Assembly (NCBI GenBank): GCA_020809705.1
Contig: CP085832.1
Location: forward strand, 496,001-560,000
Direction of reading: 5' to 3'
Length of the DNA: 64,000 bases
Source: Calonectria ilicicola
Lineage: Eukaryota > Ascomycota > Sordariomycetes > Hypocreales > Nectriaceae
Shown here: positions 1-10,399 of the stretch, piece by piece
Layout of the letters: every line of letters begins with the position of its first letter
How positions within the stretch are numbered: the stretch's first letter is position 1
Made by a program: the position numbers and the translations under genes
Notes under the pieces: model-generated
The model's input: only the letters and a program-made list of their open reading frames with translations
Database searches by the model: none
Told to the model about the DNA's origin: nothing

Positions 1-1329
1 GGCAACGGGACCGGGACGAGTAGACTTAAAAAGAACTAGCTGGTCCATGCCGTCTGGGAGCGGATCCTCAAACACCTCCTTTAACACATCCGATACGTCT
101 GGTCGATCCTGGGGTCTTTCACAGGCCATGCGTCTGATGCTGTCATATAAGGCAAGACTTGAGACTTTCTGGAAAGTTTTAACCATCTGATCCGGGGTAT
201 ATCTTGGCTGGCTTTGGAAACCAGCAAGATCAAACGTTTCAGCCATTACCCCGAACAGACACCACGTGTCTGTCTTTTTAGTTGAAGAGCCCTCGGGAGC
301 TTGGTAGTTGTATGATGGAGGAAATTCGGGAAAATAGTTGGTGAGTTTGTATACGATACCACAAGCAACTGGGATACACAGTATATTTTGTGGGAATAGA
401 TTGCCATGGACAATGTTATACCCGTGCATGAAATCCAAGCCACTAAGTAGCTGAAACATTAGTGATGTGTCGTCTGGTGGATTGGCTTGGTTCCATTGGT
501 CGAGTTGGAAGGAGTTGGGGAACCAAGCTTGGGTCACAACAACTTGAGATTCGTCATCAGAAACAATAAGACCATTATAATCGATGACATTGAGCTAGCG
601 AGGGTAAGTGACGTTTCGATATAGATGTGACAGATAACTCACATATTGACGCTTTGACAGCTCATCAACCATCTTGCGAAGTTCGCGAAATCGCGAAGAA
701 CCAGCACCTGCAGCTGGCAATGAAACAGTGTGGGAAACTTTTTGAACGGCAACTATTTTTGGTTCCCAATAGGGATTAACCTTGCGGTGCATCCCGAATA
801 TTACTTCCGTTAATGGCAAGTATTGGCAACGAATTTTCTTGAGCTCATTGTTGGCTGTGTGCCAAACAATCCTGTACTCCTGTCGGTCTTCTTGAGGACC
901 CAAAACAAGACGAGAACCGTGCCTGTGCTCTAGTTTAAAACCCTTGAATTGTGTCCCAGGCATAAGCTGAATATCTGCGGCAATGGGTCCATAATAAAGA
1001 TGAGTGGTACCACGATCTTTTGTATCAAGGATCCAGATTTCGCCCGTGCTTTCATCTATTTTGAAGATACATTGATCTCTATCCATATAATCTCCTAGGC
1101 GGATGTCGCAAGAATCATACGCAAGAATTGCCAAAGTGGTTCGATCATCGGATGGGATATCATGAAATCCGATTTCAAAGCCCCGCAAGGTGTTGGTTGA
1201 TAGCTCAGGGTCAGTGATTGTTGAGACATTGAATTTATTCCGAGGGTTGTTAAGAGCCGTTTCAGCAGCATCATTCAGAGGTACCAGAGAAAATATGGCC
1301 AATGGATTTAGTCGCCGTAGTCGCCGCAT
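1..1329 (-). CDS. FHA-like/pseudokinase protein A (3' end cut by window)
   Basis: First of three related genes. Two exons, 1329-643 and 594 to beyond the window edge, are joined across a 48-nt intron (642-595, GTGAGT...CTAG). The N-terminal half resembles an FHA domain (residues about 70-130, with CDIRLG...CIFKID...GEIWILDTKDRGTT). The second half is a protein-kinase fold: the beta-3 lysine is present (VAVQKV) and an APE-like motif survives (QAPEG followed by KTDTWCLFG). The catalytic loop reads HGNLFPQNIL instead of HRD..KPxN, and the DFG position reads KLTNYF. Both catalytic aspartates are therefore replaced by Asn, predicting a pseudokinase. The start at 1329 is the ATG of the open frame but is not independently supported. 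The last codons seen align with the final residues of its paralogue, so little is missing. Fold call fairly sure; biological role unknown. Confidence 0.72.
595..642 (-). other. 48-nt intron of pseudokinase A
   Basis: Donor GTGAGT at 642-637 and acceptor CTAG ending at 595, with a TTACC-type branch region. It is identical in length and relative position to the intron of paralogue B (4193-4146). The intron ends in an in-frame TAG, so retention would truncate the protein. Confidence 0.8.
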
Positions 1330-3563
1330 TGTGCAGTCGACGGTTGACGGAATCGATGAACGTTGAAGAAATACAATTCCTTTTCAATAAGTAGGTTAGT
1401 TGAATTGAACAAGAGTAACAGAGAGAGATTGAAAGATGATCTTGGTATACAAGGTCATAGGCGTCTTAAAAAGAGCGATGAGGACGATGGAAGCAATTAG
1501 GGTGCAATGTACGGAAGAGGGGGACCGTGTCGGTAGACAAGAGGATCCAGATAGAAGATTAAGCTTGTAATCAGGAAAGAAAATAAAAAGAAAATGGCAT
1601 GAGATAGGAGGGAATGAGCATGAAATGAAATGAGAATGAGAATGAGATGGGTAAGTCATGGAGAACTGGGTAATAGAGACGAAGGGGAATAGACTCACGA
1701 CTTCAATAACTTAGAATCCTAGTAGCCAAGACTGTGTTGAAATAACAGAAGGTAATAGTGTCAAGACCGCCAAAGGGAACCAGGACAAAAGGACGGGCGT
1801 GGTGAAGGAGAAGGAGAAGGTGATGGGGAATTAGCAAGAGGGGCGGAGTATAATTTATACTGAAAAGGGCTGCGCCTTTGGTGAATCACTGCTATAAATG
1901 TTCAAAGCGCATCTGTTGTATGTGACTTGAACTTGTGAACATCGAAATCTTCGGAACATGGGACCAAAATCACCATGCCACAATCCTTGATGCAGCCCAA
2001 ATCCGAACTAGCGTTTGTCACTTCCGAATTCTAATGAGACTCTATGGAAAGTCTAAGTTTCTTTGTCCGGAGTCATATTATCTCCAGGGTCTTGAGGTAG
2101 GGTGCATAATGCCGAGCTCAAGCAAAGAGTAGCTTGGGCTCGTTGGGAGCGGCAATCTCCTAATGAATCACTGTTTTGGGTGATTAAGCCGTATGTAGAA
2201 GATTAAGTCTGTTGAATGAGAGGTTGAACGTTTGAAGTGGAACAAAGGACCTCGCAGACACAGTAACCCAAAGAAACAGTTTTGTGGAAGCATTCGTCTC
2301 GCCACTCATCTGGCACGAATAGCAAACCAAGTCAGCTTGTTTATTTCTGGCAACCGGAAATTGTGCTTGTGACGTCTTCTTGCCAGTGCACTCGAATTGG
2401 AAAGCCCGTGCATCAGCTACCTGCCCTTAGTAACAAAGACTGGAGCCATCCTAAGGCATGTGTGAGGCGGGGTTTTTTCTTTTCTTTTTTTCAGTTTTCT
2501 TTAGGTTGGTCCAATTTAATAGAAGAATAGAGCATCTGCGTGCGCGCTATTGCATAAAATCTTCTCGATAACTACTCTAATTTTTGAGTAGACATATCTC
2601 ATATCTCTGAGCGAGTTTGAAGTGACTCTCAGTTTCATTGCTGATCAACGGCGTATTACGACAGCGGGCCCCTCCAGCATTGGTTGCAATTTGACATTGG
2701 CAAAGGATATGGACGGCTAGGTGTGAAATATACTACTAGCAGCGTCTACTAAGGAATCTGGTCCAGAGGTTGTGATAGTAGGGCAGAGTGCAATTTACAA
2801 CCCATGATGAGGCCTGCATAAAGGCGGCCAACAAGCATGGTTATCCGTGGACAATAGTGGCTGGAGACACCAACAAACCAACACCAGGCTGATTATTAAG
2901 GGTTTCCCGCCATTTTGGGCTTTTAATTTACCATGCAGCAGCGTTGGTTCATGAGAAGGGACAAAGAAAGACTGGATGGTGTACATGTAACCACCCACAA
3001 GCAATACCATCGGCAACTTCGACATATTTTAGCAAGTCGTGGGCTTGAAAAGGAGAAAGCTTCAAAGTCGCAACAGTGGTAGATCAACCAAGTTTGGCCA
3101 TCTTTTGCTAGACCAAGAAACAGTCGACTTAATCTGCTGTACAGCACAAAATTGAAACTTCAACACATACACACACACGAACCAAGGAAAGATCATCAAT
3201 CTGCTCGATAAATAAGCTGTAACATAAAACATCACAAGAGGAAGGCGAAGTCTGTCTGCCCTTTCGGGGCTCCTTTCGCGCAAGACAGCCCAGAGGGACT
3301 GAACGAAGCACAACTGTGGAGAGCCGCAGCGTGACGCGAATTCAATTTGTATCTAATCTGGGAATTTGTTTTAGCTTGGATAGGAATTCCTTCACGTTGG
3401 CAGAAAAAATGGACTAATTAAATGGTCATCTGACCCTGCCCTAAAGTGTGTTGGAAACAAAGAAGACGTTGAGCCCATCAAGCCGGTTCCCATCCACATA
3501 CACCAAACCGCAAATCATCAACTCGCTACCAGTTTGAGTGCTGCTAGCCGTCTTAAGCGAGCC
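1330..3563. other. Intergenic region, no gene supported
   Basis: Only short frames without recognisable homology or splice logic. The first 500 bp contains GA/GAAGGAGAA-type low-complexity sequence (about 1,600-1,820), likely the promoter/leader of gene A. A T-rich run lies near 2,470-2,500. I see no RNA gene or repeat family. Confidence 0.5.
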
Positions 3564-4760
3564 CTAGGCATTGGTGGGAAAGGGGCCAAAAAGCACCAGA
3601 TTGTAATCTGGAAACGGCTCCTCAAAGATCTCTTCTAGCACTTCACGTGCATCCGGGCGTTCTTCGGGGACTTCGCTGGCCATATTCACGATGATGGGGG
3701 AAAAGGTGCGGCGGGACGCTTCCCGGAAAGCTTCCTTCATCCTCTCCTCAGAAAAGTCCGACCGGATGAGGCTCATGCCCTCCGCAAACACGGCCAACAG
3801 ACACAGCATGTCTGTTTTGCGAGTCACAGGGCTCTCGGACACCTTATAGGGTGTTTCTGACGGCAACGATGGCAGGAACCCAGACAACTTGTACAAGGTT
3901 CCAATGGTATGGGGCACGCAAAGAATGTTGTCCCAACAGATTCTGCCATGGACGATCCCCTTGTCATGAAGGAATTTAATTCCTTGGAGTAGCTGATACA
4001 TCAAGGAAGTTCCGAAGACTGTGTTTGATGGCCTGCCAACGGCCCAATCTCTGAGAGGGTAAGAACCCCGGACCCAATCTTGAGTCACAACAATTTGTGA
4101 CTCATCAGGACTGATAACGAGGTGGCCATATTGATGGATATTGACCTTGCGAAGGTTAGTAGTGCTCTCATACATGTTTGACGAAGAACTCACGTGCTCG
4201 AGGGGTAAAAGCTTGTCAATCTCCTTTTGAAGATCGGCCACAAATGTTGGAGACTTGTCTTCTAAGGAAAAGGTATGGACTGGTTTTTTTATTGCGACCA
4301 CGCGCACCCTGCGTGATTCATCATTGAGCTCTAAGGTGCGCCTATGCCGCTCGTTTGTTTCCTTGTCGGCACGGTAATGCCACTGGATCTTGCCTAGGTC
4401 GTAGAAAGGGTGCCAGACAATGGTGTACTCTTCGACGTACTCTCCCTGTCCTAGGGACAAGCGAGCATTCTCCCCACTCTGCAGCGTGGCAGAAGAGTAC
4501 CGGGAATTTTCGATTTTCTGGAATTCAACGTTGGGCCCACCGTAGGATAGACGGGTGGTGTCCGTGCCGCTCCCATCAATGACCAAAATGTCACCGCTGC
4601 GGTCGCTGAGCATGAAACCGCATTGGGTAGCACTCATTTGGCCCCCTAGTCTGATATCCACGGCTTCGGCTTGATCACGGCCCCCGGGATCTCTCCCAAG
4701 CCAAGCCAATGTTTCTCGCGAATCGCTAATCGAATTGTGGAACGTGACGGGGGAGTGAGG
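3564..4760 (-). CDS. FHA-like/pseudokinase protein B
   Basis: Paralogue of the gene at 1-1329. Coding sequence runs from about 4760 (homology begins around VTFHNSISDSRETLAWLG) to the stop at 3564, with a 48-nt intron at 4193-4146. The FHA-like part has VDIRLG...GDILVIDGSGTDTTRL. The beta-3 lysine is present (VVAIKKP). The catalytic loop is HGRICWDNIL, and the DFG site reads KLSGF, so both catalytic aspartates are lost; the APE motif is also gone (VSESP). This is a strongly predicted pseudokinase. The frame at 4709 opens with TTG, not ATG, so the true start lies upstream. A donor GTAAGT at 4842 suggests a small 5' exon, but I could not fix its start codon. Confidence 0.7.
   Translation of the reverse strand, partial: PHSPVTFHNSISDSRETLAWLGRDPGGRDQAEAVDIRLGGQMSATQCGFMLSDRSGDILVIDGSGTDTTRLSYGGPNVEFQKIENSRYSSATLQSGENARLSLGQGEYVEEYTIVWHPFYDLGKIQWHYRADKETNERHRRTLELNDESRRVRVVAIKKPVHTFSLEDKSPTFVADLQKEIDKLLPLEHVSSSSNMYESTTNLRKVNIHQYGHLVISPDESQIVVTQDWVRGSYPLRDWAVGRPSNTVFGTSLMYQLLQGIKFLHDKGIVHGRICWDNILCVPHTIGTLYKLSGFLPSLPSETPYKVSESPVTRKTDMLCLLAVFAEGMSLIRSDFSEERMKEAFREASRRTFSPIIVNMASEVPEERPDAREVLEEIFEEPFPDYNLVLFGPFPTNA
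4146..4193 (-). other. 48-nt intron of pseudokinase B
   Basis: GTGAGT donor at 4193, branch ACTAAC, acceptor GCAAG ending at 4146. The length is a multiple of three with no in-frame stop, so retained transcripts would insert 16 residues rather than truncate the protein. Confidence 0.8.
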
Positions 4761-4842
4761 GGCTGGAGATGCTGTGATGTGTGAGGAGAGTGAGAGGGGT
4801 GGCCGGGCACAGACAGTTAAGGAAAGCGCGGAATGAACTTAC

Positions 4843-7800
4843 GGTTGGTGAACTGAAGATACGAGAAGAGATGCGATGGTAATGTTCAGATATCGAGCCG
4901 CAGGTGTGATGAAGGAGGGAGAAAAAAAAAAGGGATTCAGCTCGGGAAGGGGAAGTGATAAATACCGGAAAGTATTGGACCCTGGGGAAATATTTGATGC
5001 CGGTTTCCGAATTCTGTCCTACATGACTTAAAAGCCAGAGGAGGTTTGCCCGCTGTTTGATCATGAGCCTCAGTGAAAACGTTGCCGCACTGCATTCCAG
5101 CGCTTACCTGTGCAGGTAGGAGAGTCACAACAGTAGTCTCGGACAAATTTGCCCTCTGATCCCGGTTGGCTTGGCCATGGGCGTGTTACCACGAGATACG
5201 GCTTTGCTTCCGATCGATGATGATTTTTGCCAGTTTGGGTTGGGATGGAGTCTCACGGCCTGCCTTTACCCGTCGGCTCCCTGCAGCAAAATTTCACTCA
5301 CCGCTTCATTCTACGGGCTCCGCGTAGTTGAAGGTCCAGGCTGTTTTCCACTTGCTTCCGTGTCTCGCGTTGTTGTTGGGCGCCCGATTGCCGTTGCATG
5401 GCCTCGTCTCAAATGAAGTTCCATCACATCATTTCCCCTGGTATATTTCAAGCTTAATTCGATCGATCCCTGCAGGGTTCGGGAATGGTAAAGCTTTGGT
5501 CGCTTAATGGTCAAAACTGCGCAACTGCCATCCTCATCCCGCCCCTCCATGACGTTCCCGCCACTGAGGTGGGTGGTGGGAAGCACACTGATGCATTCAC
5601 TTTAGAGCTAGACCGTTTATGGTCTCGGCGTGAGTAATTCTCCATCGGGCCTTTTGAACGTAGCACCATATCAATCTCATCTTGACGGTTACCTTCGCAT
5701 GATTGTGCACTGTAATGCGCGGATTTGAACAGGGGAGGGGTGGATCTGGAGGCGGGTTCGGTTCAGTGTTTCTGTCTTGCTTGGGATGCTGGTCGTGTGG
5801 CACTGCAATCAACGCGCCATTGATTCGGTGAGTCAACCACTTAAGCCACTGAATGCATGTCTCGGATTGCTGCCGCAATACGAGCATCTGGGCCAAGCGG
5901 ACCATGAGCTAGCTAGCACACCGATAATGTATGCCAGCTCCTTCCCCCCAGGCTTTCAGAAGACACCTGCGTCTTTCCGCGGAGAATTTCACGCAGTGTC
6001 CAAGCGTCCTTCAGGTTTGTCCTCATGTAATCACCATGGGCGGTGGTCGATCGATATTGGAAGAGGACAAATTGTGGGAGTGCTGGCTCGCTTCCGAAAA
6101 CCCAGACGAAACGTGGCTACTGCACGGCTGAGCTGAATTATGTTTGTGTGCTGAAATTGCGCTAGCTGTCGACGTATAGGAATTGAGGTGGCTGCAATAA
6201 GCCTAGACATGAAGTCCTGGGCGTAAGATTATGCTGGTTTTGCGGCTTTGCAGTCGCTTCCCGGTTTCACTTGAACAAATCGTCCTACTTTACTGCTGGG
6301 CTACGCTATTGGCGTCGGCTAGATGCTTTGGGGGATGGACGCGGCAAGAATTTCTTTTTTTAGGGAATCGGTGATATGTGGCAAAAGATTTATTCAGCCT
6401 ATGGACAATTGAGTCTGTTGGCCAGGCTGCGCAGCGAAATCCAGCAGCTGTCGCAGCGCGGGCAGATAACCGAGCACCCCGTTTAAGCTGCGGCGAGTAC
6501 GGGCTGCCTGAAGACAGTGAGGAGAGTTGTAACACATCGCGTACCCCCTTTGCTTGTGTTTTGCCACACAGGGGTGAAGAACCAGTTGTGCTACCCGTAC
6601 ACATCCACTAAAAATGGTTGTGCCAAGATGAGCTCCCAAGACCGGGGCAGGCGAACGAAGCAAGCGTGCTCCTGTGCCGCATCTGCTTTCAAGTACCAAT
6701 TGGGCATCAACTGAATTCTGGGTAGTGTTGGTGGCACGAGAGCGGGGGGTTTGGATTGCAAATCATTTGGTCTTGAGCCCTTGAGCCCAACCTCACGGCA
6801 ACGCCGTACATGGTCCCCCTCATTTAGACCATTCTAACAAATTTGGGAGCCCGTCCGTGTAAGGGGATCTCTTCCATTGCGGGAGTAAGCACATTTTATT
6901 GACTTGCATTAGGCTTGCTGACAGTCTTGTCGACGTATGTAAGCACGTGTAACCATGCTCGGTTGGGGTTCGACTGCTTTGCGGACCACCAAGTTCTTCC
7001 AGCTACTGCTTGCGCCATCAAATCTTCCCATTCCGGTCCAGCGAGCGAGTCCTTTGGGAGAAATCGGTTGGTATGTGATTTCGTATTCTCTAATTCAAGA
7101 TTTTACTCCTTTTATCGCCCAGATCTCCGCCCGATACCTTTGAGATCCCATCGCCGAAACAGTCAACACCTCCCGACCACACTTCCGTGCCAAAGGTTGA
7201 GCCGCAAATCCGGTCGAAACCCGAGAACTGCCATGTCGTCTTTTCATGTATACGCAGCTCCCGTTACGATATTGTCCCGACGATCTCCGACCATGACGAG
7301 CCGACCAGCGACCGCCCGAACATCGAATACTATAACATGGACATAGTGCAGGGTCACGGTTGATTTGACATTGATTTGATGGTGAAATGGACTCTCTCCT
7401 GCTATCTTGGAAGCCTTGATGGTGTCTTGCCCACAAGCTGTCGCCCAGCTCATCGTGCTCTGGGGAGACCAAAGCAGATGGTTGATGCCGGAACTTTGCC
7501 ATCTTATCGGTTCATCCTAGCCGCTTTAGTAGATTTTGAACGGGATCGAATCCTTCTGCCTCTTCTTCTTCTCCTTCTTCTTCTCCCTTTATCATATAAT
7601 ATGACCTAAACCATAAAAGGGCCCTGATTCAATACCATGACGATGACCAAAGGATATCTTGCACACTCCTAAAACCCCACTCCACGGTGCTGTTCATACG
7701 GCATGTATTTATGTTTTGATAAAGGGTTTGTTCTCGCGGAGCCAAGTATTCTCGGCGATCCAACATTCTATTTCTCTTTACCTTATGTGAGCTACTTTTT

Positions 7801-7886
7801 TCTAGATTTGTTCAACTGAATGTCAACAAAGCACCAAAACACCTTGGTCTACCTACCACTCCACTCTCGTTTCCACGCCCATCTCT
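4843..7886. other. Intergenic region, mostly empty
   Basis: About 3 kb between pseudokinase B and the active kinase. Several frames of 60-140 codons overlap on both strands but none shows a recognisable family or a convincing exon chain. A CTT-type microsatellite lies at about 7,556-7,590. One segment (7,120-7,362) has a protein-like reading and is listed separately. Confidence 0.5.
7120..7362 (+). other. Possible orphan terminal exon
   Basis: After an intron-like stretch (GTATGTGATT near 7,071 to CGCCCAG near 7,122) one frame reads a proline/serine-rich segment (begins SPPDTFEIPSPKQSTPP) and ends in TGA after IVQGHG. I could not join it to an upstream exon without creating a stop. It may be a relic of a gene or chance. 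No family recognised. Confidence 0.15.
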
Positions 7887-9712
7887 TCACTCTTGCTGTT
7901 CTCCACGCCCTCTTCTCCGCTCCCTTCCACGCCCGGCTCTATGTGCTCCTCTGCGTGCTCCTCTGCGTGCTCCTCTCCCTGCTCCTCTCTGTGCTCCTCT
8001 CTGCGCTCCTCTGTGTCTTCCTCCACGCCCGCCTCTCTGTCCACCGCACCCGCCTCTCTGTCCACCGCGCCCGCCTCTCTGCCCTCCCTCTACCAGCCCC
8101 TCTCCCTCGTCTTCACGGTCATTCTTGAGCTTCTTGGTAGGCGGAGGAGTAGCGGCATCTTCGGATTCATCCAGAGCTCTTTTTGGAGCCATCACAAGTT
8201 CGTTGATAGCCCGCGCAATGTCTCCCCCTACCTCCTCGCTGTCATCCTCTGTCGATCCATATTGGAAATGCTTCTTCAACAACTGCGAAGCACTTAGTCT
8301 TTTGCTGGGATCCACGACGACCATGTCTGGAATCCATGGCATATCGATGCCGTGAAGTCTGCTTTGCTTTACTTCTTTCCTGACCTCACTAGCAATTATT
8401 TCTGGAGCCTCCTCTCTGTACTTCTTTTCGAAAGTCCCTCTAGTTCGGGTGGTAATCATGCACAGTCCCAAAGACCACATATCCGCGTTGTGGAACCGCT
8501 TCTGGGGCTGCTTCTGGAACCGCTTTTCGAACCAACAGCCCTGCTCCGCGATTTCCGGGGCAATGAACATTCCGGTGCCCTTCACCGAAATGACATCTGA
8601 AGTGAACCTGGCTGATCCGAAATCAGCCAGTGTAAAATGGTACGCACCGTCATTCAAACTTCGGTAGAGAATGTTGTCGGGTTTTATATCTCGGTGTATA
8701 ATGTCCAGCTCATTCAGACATTTCGACGCTTTGAGCATGTCTTCCGAAAATTCTCTAAGCGACTTCTCGTTGTTTATGAACTCTATATCACGGTCCCACA
8801 ACTGCTTTATCGAGCCGTCTTCGATTTCCATGAATAACTCGATGTACGGACGGCGAAACTGAACACCGAGATATTCCACGAGGTTAGGCTATAGATGGTC
8901 AGTCCAATAACATTTAAGAAGTTTGTAAAGTCACTCACATGCTTCGTAGCAGCTACTGTCGTGATCTCTAATACATCTTTGTAATTAATTTGGGCGTCGG
9001 ATTTGGCCTTCGATTCGGCCTTCGATCCGGCCTCAGGTTTGGGCTCCCATTTGACCGCTTTCATCGCGAGGTGGTGTCCTGTATCTACATCGACAACCCT
9101 CCAAACACTTTTGGCATCGTTTTCATCGCCTGAAAGCTTTCCAACTTTGACATATCGTATTATCGACCATTGCTCAAATCCGACAACCTCCGTGCCGAGA
9201 CTGGGGAGAGTGCGAGTTCCCACGGACTTTTTAAGTCCATTCTCTTTCGGGCAATATTCCGGCCAGAGGAGCTGAAATATAATGTCTTTTCCCACCTCGA
9301 ATTTTTCGTTGATCCCGCGGGATACCATGATCTTCCGTTGTCCGTTTTCTGAGAAGGGCACGGCAGTAGATCCACAGAATATCGCAGTTCCTGCTTTCGA
9401 TCTGTCATTGAACATCACTTCTCCGTTTGCCAACAATTCAAATTCGACATCGACATCCAAACGTTGAGAGCCTTCGTTTGGTAGAATCAGGTTGGCCGTC
9501 TTGCCATCGGGAACCTCAAAACTCTTGATCCGAAGGAGTGTTTGTGGGTTTTTCGAGGGGGGTCCGGCTGACTTTACGCAAATCCCGGGTTTTGACGCTC
9601 CAAATCCTATTTCGATGCTCTCCTTGTAACCACTGTGCATCTTCCAGCCTTCCGGAAAGTTTTTGCAGGCAATCAGGGTGAAAATTGGATTTGGTTCGGT
9701 AGTCGTCGCCAT
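7887..9712 (-). CDS. FHA-like domain protein kinase with RG-rich tail (catalytically intact)
   Basis: Two exons, 9712-8939 and 8888-7887, joined across a 50-nt intron (8938-8889); 591 residues. The ATG at 9712 is chosen because its context (AAAC ATG GCG) is good; an in-frame ATG at 9820 would add 36 residues in poorer context. Residues about 1-165 are FHA-like (EVMFNDRSKAGTAIF). The kinase domain follows: beta-3 AMKAVK, then KHPNLVEYLG across the splice, HRDIKPDNIL, LADFGSARF and APEIAEQG, so all catalytic motifs are present. The C-terminus has a basic nuclear-signal-like stretch (PPPTKKLKND) and about 75 residues of RGG/RG/GAQR repeats typical of RNA binding. The FHA-plus-kinase layout recalls Chk2/Rad53-type kinases, but this looks like a fungal-specific branch. 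It is probably the active relative of the two pseudokinases upstream. Confidence 0.8.
7900..8082 (-). repeat. Coding minisatellite for the RG-rich tail
   Basis: Degenerate tandem units of about 12 bp (CTCTGCGTGCTC on the plus strand, 7,937-8,015) and about 21 bp (CCGCCTCTCTGTCCACCGC, 8,025-8,085) encode the repeated RG/GAQRGA and GGQRGG residues. Repeat-unit number is likely to vary between strains. Confidence 0.7.
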
Positions 9713-10399
9713 GTTTAGGATTGGTGCCGGGGGCCCGGGACTACTTAGACGGGGTAAGAGATGGAAATGGAGGATACGGGAGAGGGGCTCATAAATGGAA
9801 GCATTCGCTTCACCGCTCATCTGACATGAATGACCCGTGTTAATACTACGGCTCTGACGTATCTGCCTAAGAACTGGTCTAGACCCGTCTGGCTGAGCAA
9901 ACTTGTGGAAATGGGGTCACGCACTTTCTGCATGGCACCTGGGGTCTCCACCAACTACATCAGCTCGTTAAACGGGTAAGGAAAAGCGATTTTCTATTCC
10001 AGGCAAGCATGAGTGCCCTTGCTTTCATCCACGTAACGTGGGCAAATGTTTGTTCAATATATCTGCTTGTTATTACTAAATGGTGTGCACACACAGCACA
10101 CGAGCGTGCATTGTCCAGCCGTTCTTTTTGCTCCGGTTGAAATGTAACTTGTATTGCCCCTTGCATCCCCCCTCCCCCCTTTTTTTTCTTCATCCTAGGT
10201 AGGGGTGGCTCCAAATCCGCCTTTGTTGTCACACAGGCTTCCCATTTGGGGTGTGATGTGGGCAAGCCAAGTCATCGGGATAATTTTGAGCCGAAAGAAA
10301 ACGAGCAAACAGGCTAACGCAACGACGCCTACTCCCACTTCATATTTAACTTCTGCGTTTTCCCACCATTTAATTCAGCAGTTCTACGGTCAATCAACA
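9713..10399. promoter_or_regulatory. Divergent intergenic region between kinase and gene at 10.4 kb
   Basis: About 690 bp separating two genes transcribed away from each other. It includes a C/T homopolymeric tract (about 10,166-10,190) and a TATTTAA element at about 10,343 some 55 bp before the ATG at 10,400. No gene seen. Confidence 0.4.

Noticed and set aside
5777..6136. 119-codon plus-strand frame
   Set aside because: Overlaps comparable frames on both strands, no domain or splice continuity; treated as noncoding.
7853..8297. Long plus-strand frames opposite the kinase C-terminus, rich in Cys/Ser/Leu
   Set aside because: They are antisense readings of the RG-rich minisatellite; the minus strand carries kinase motifs and correct splicing.
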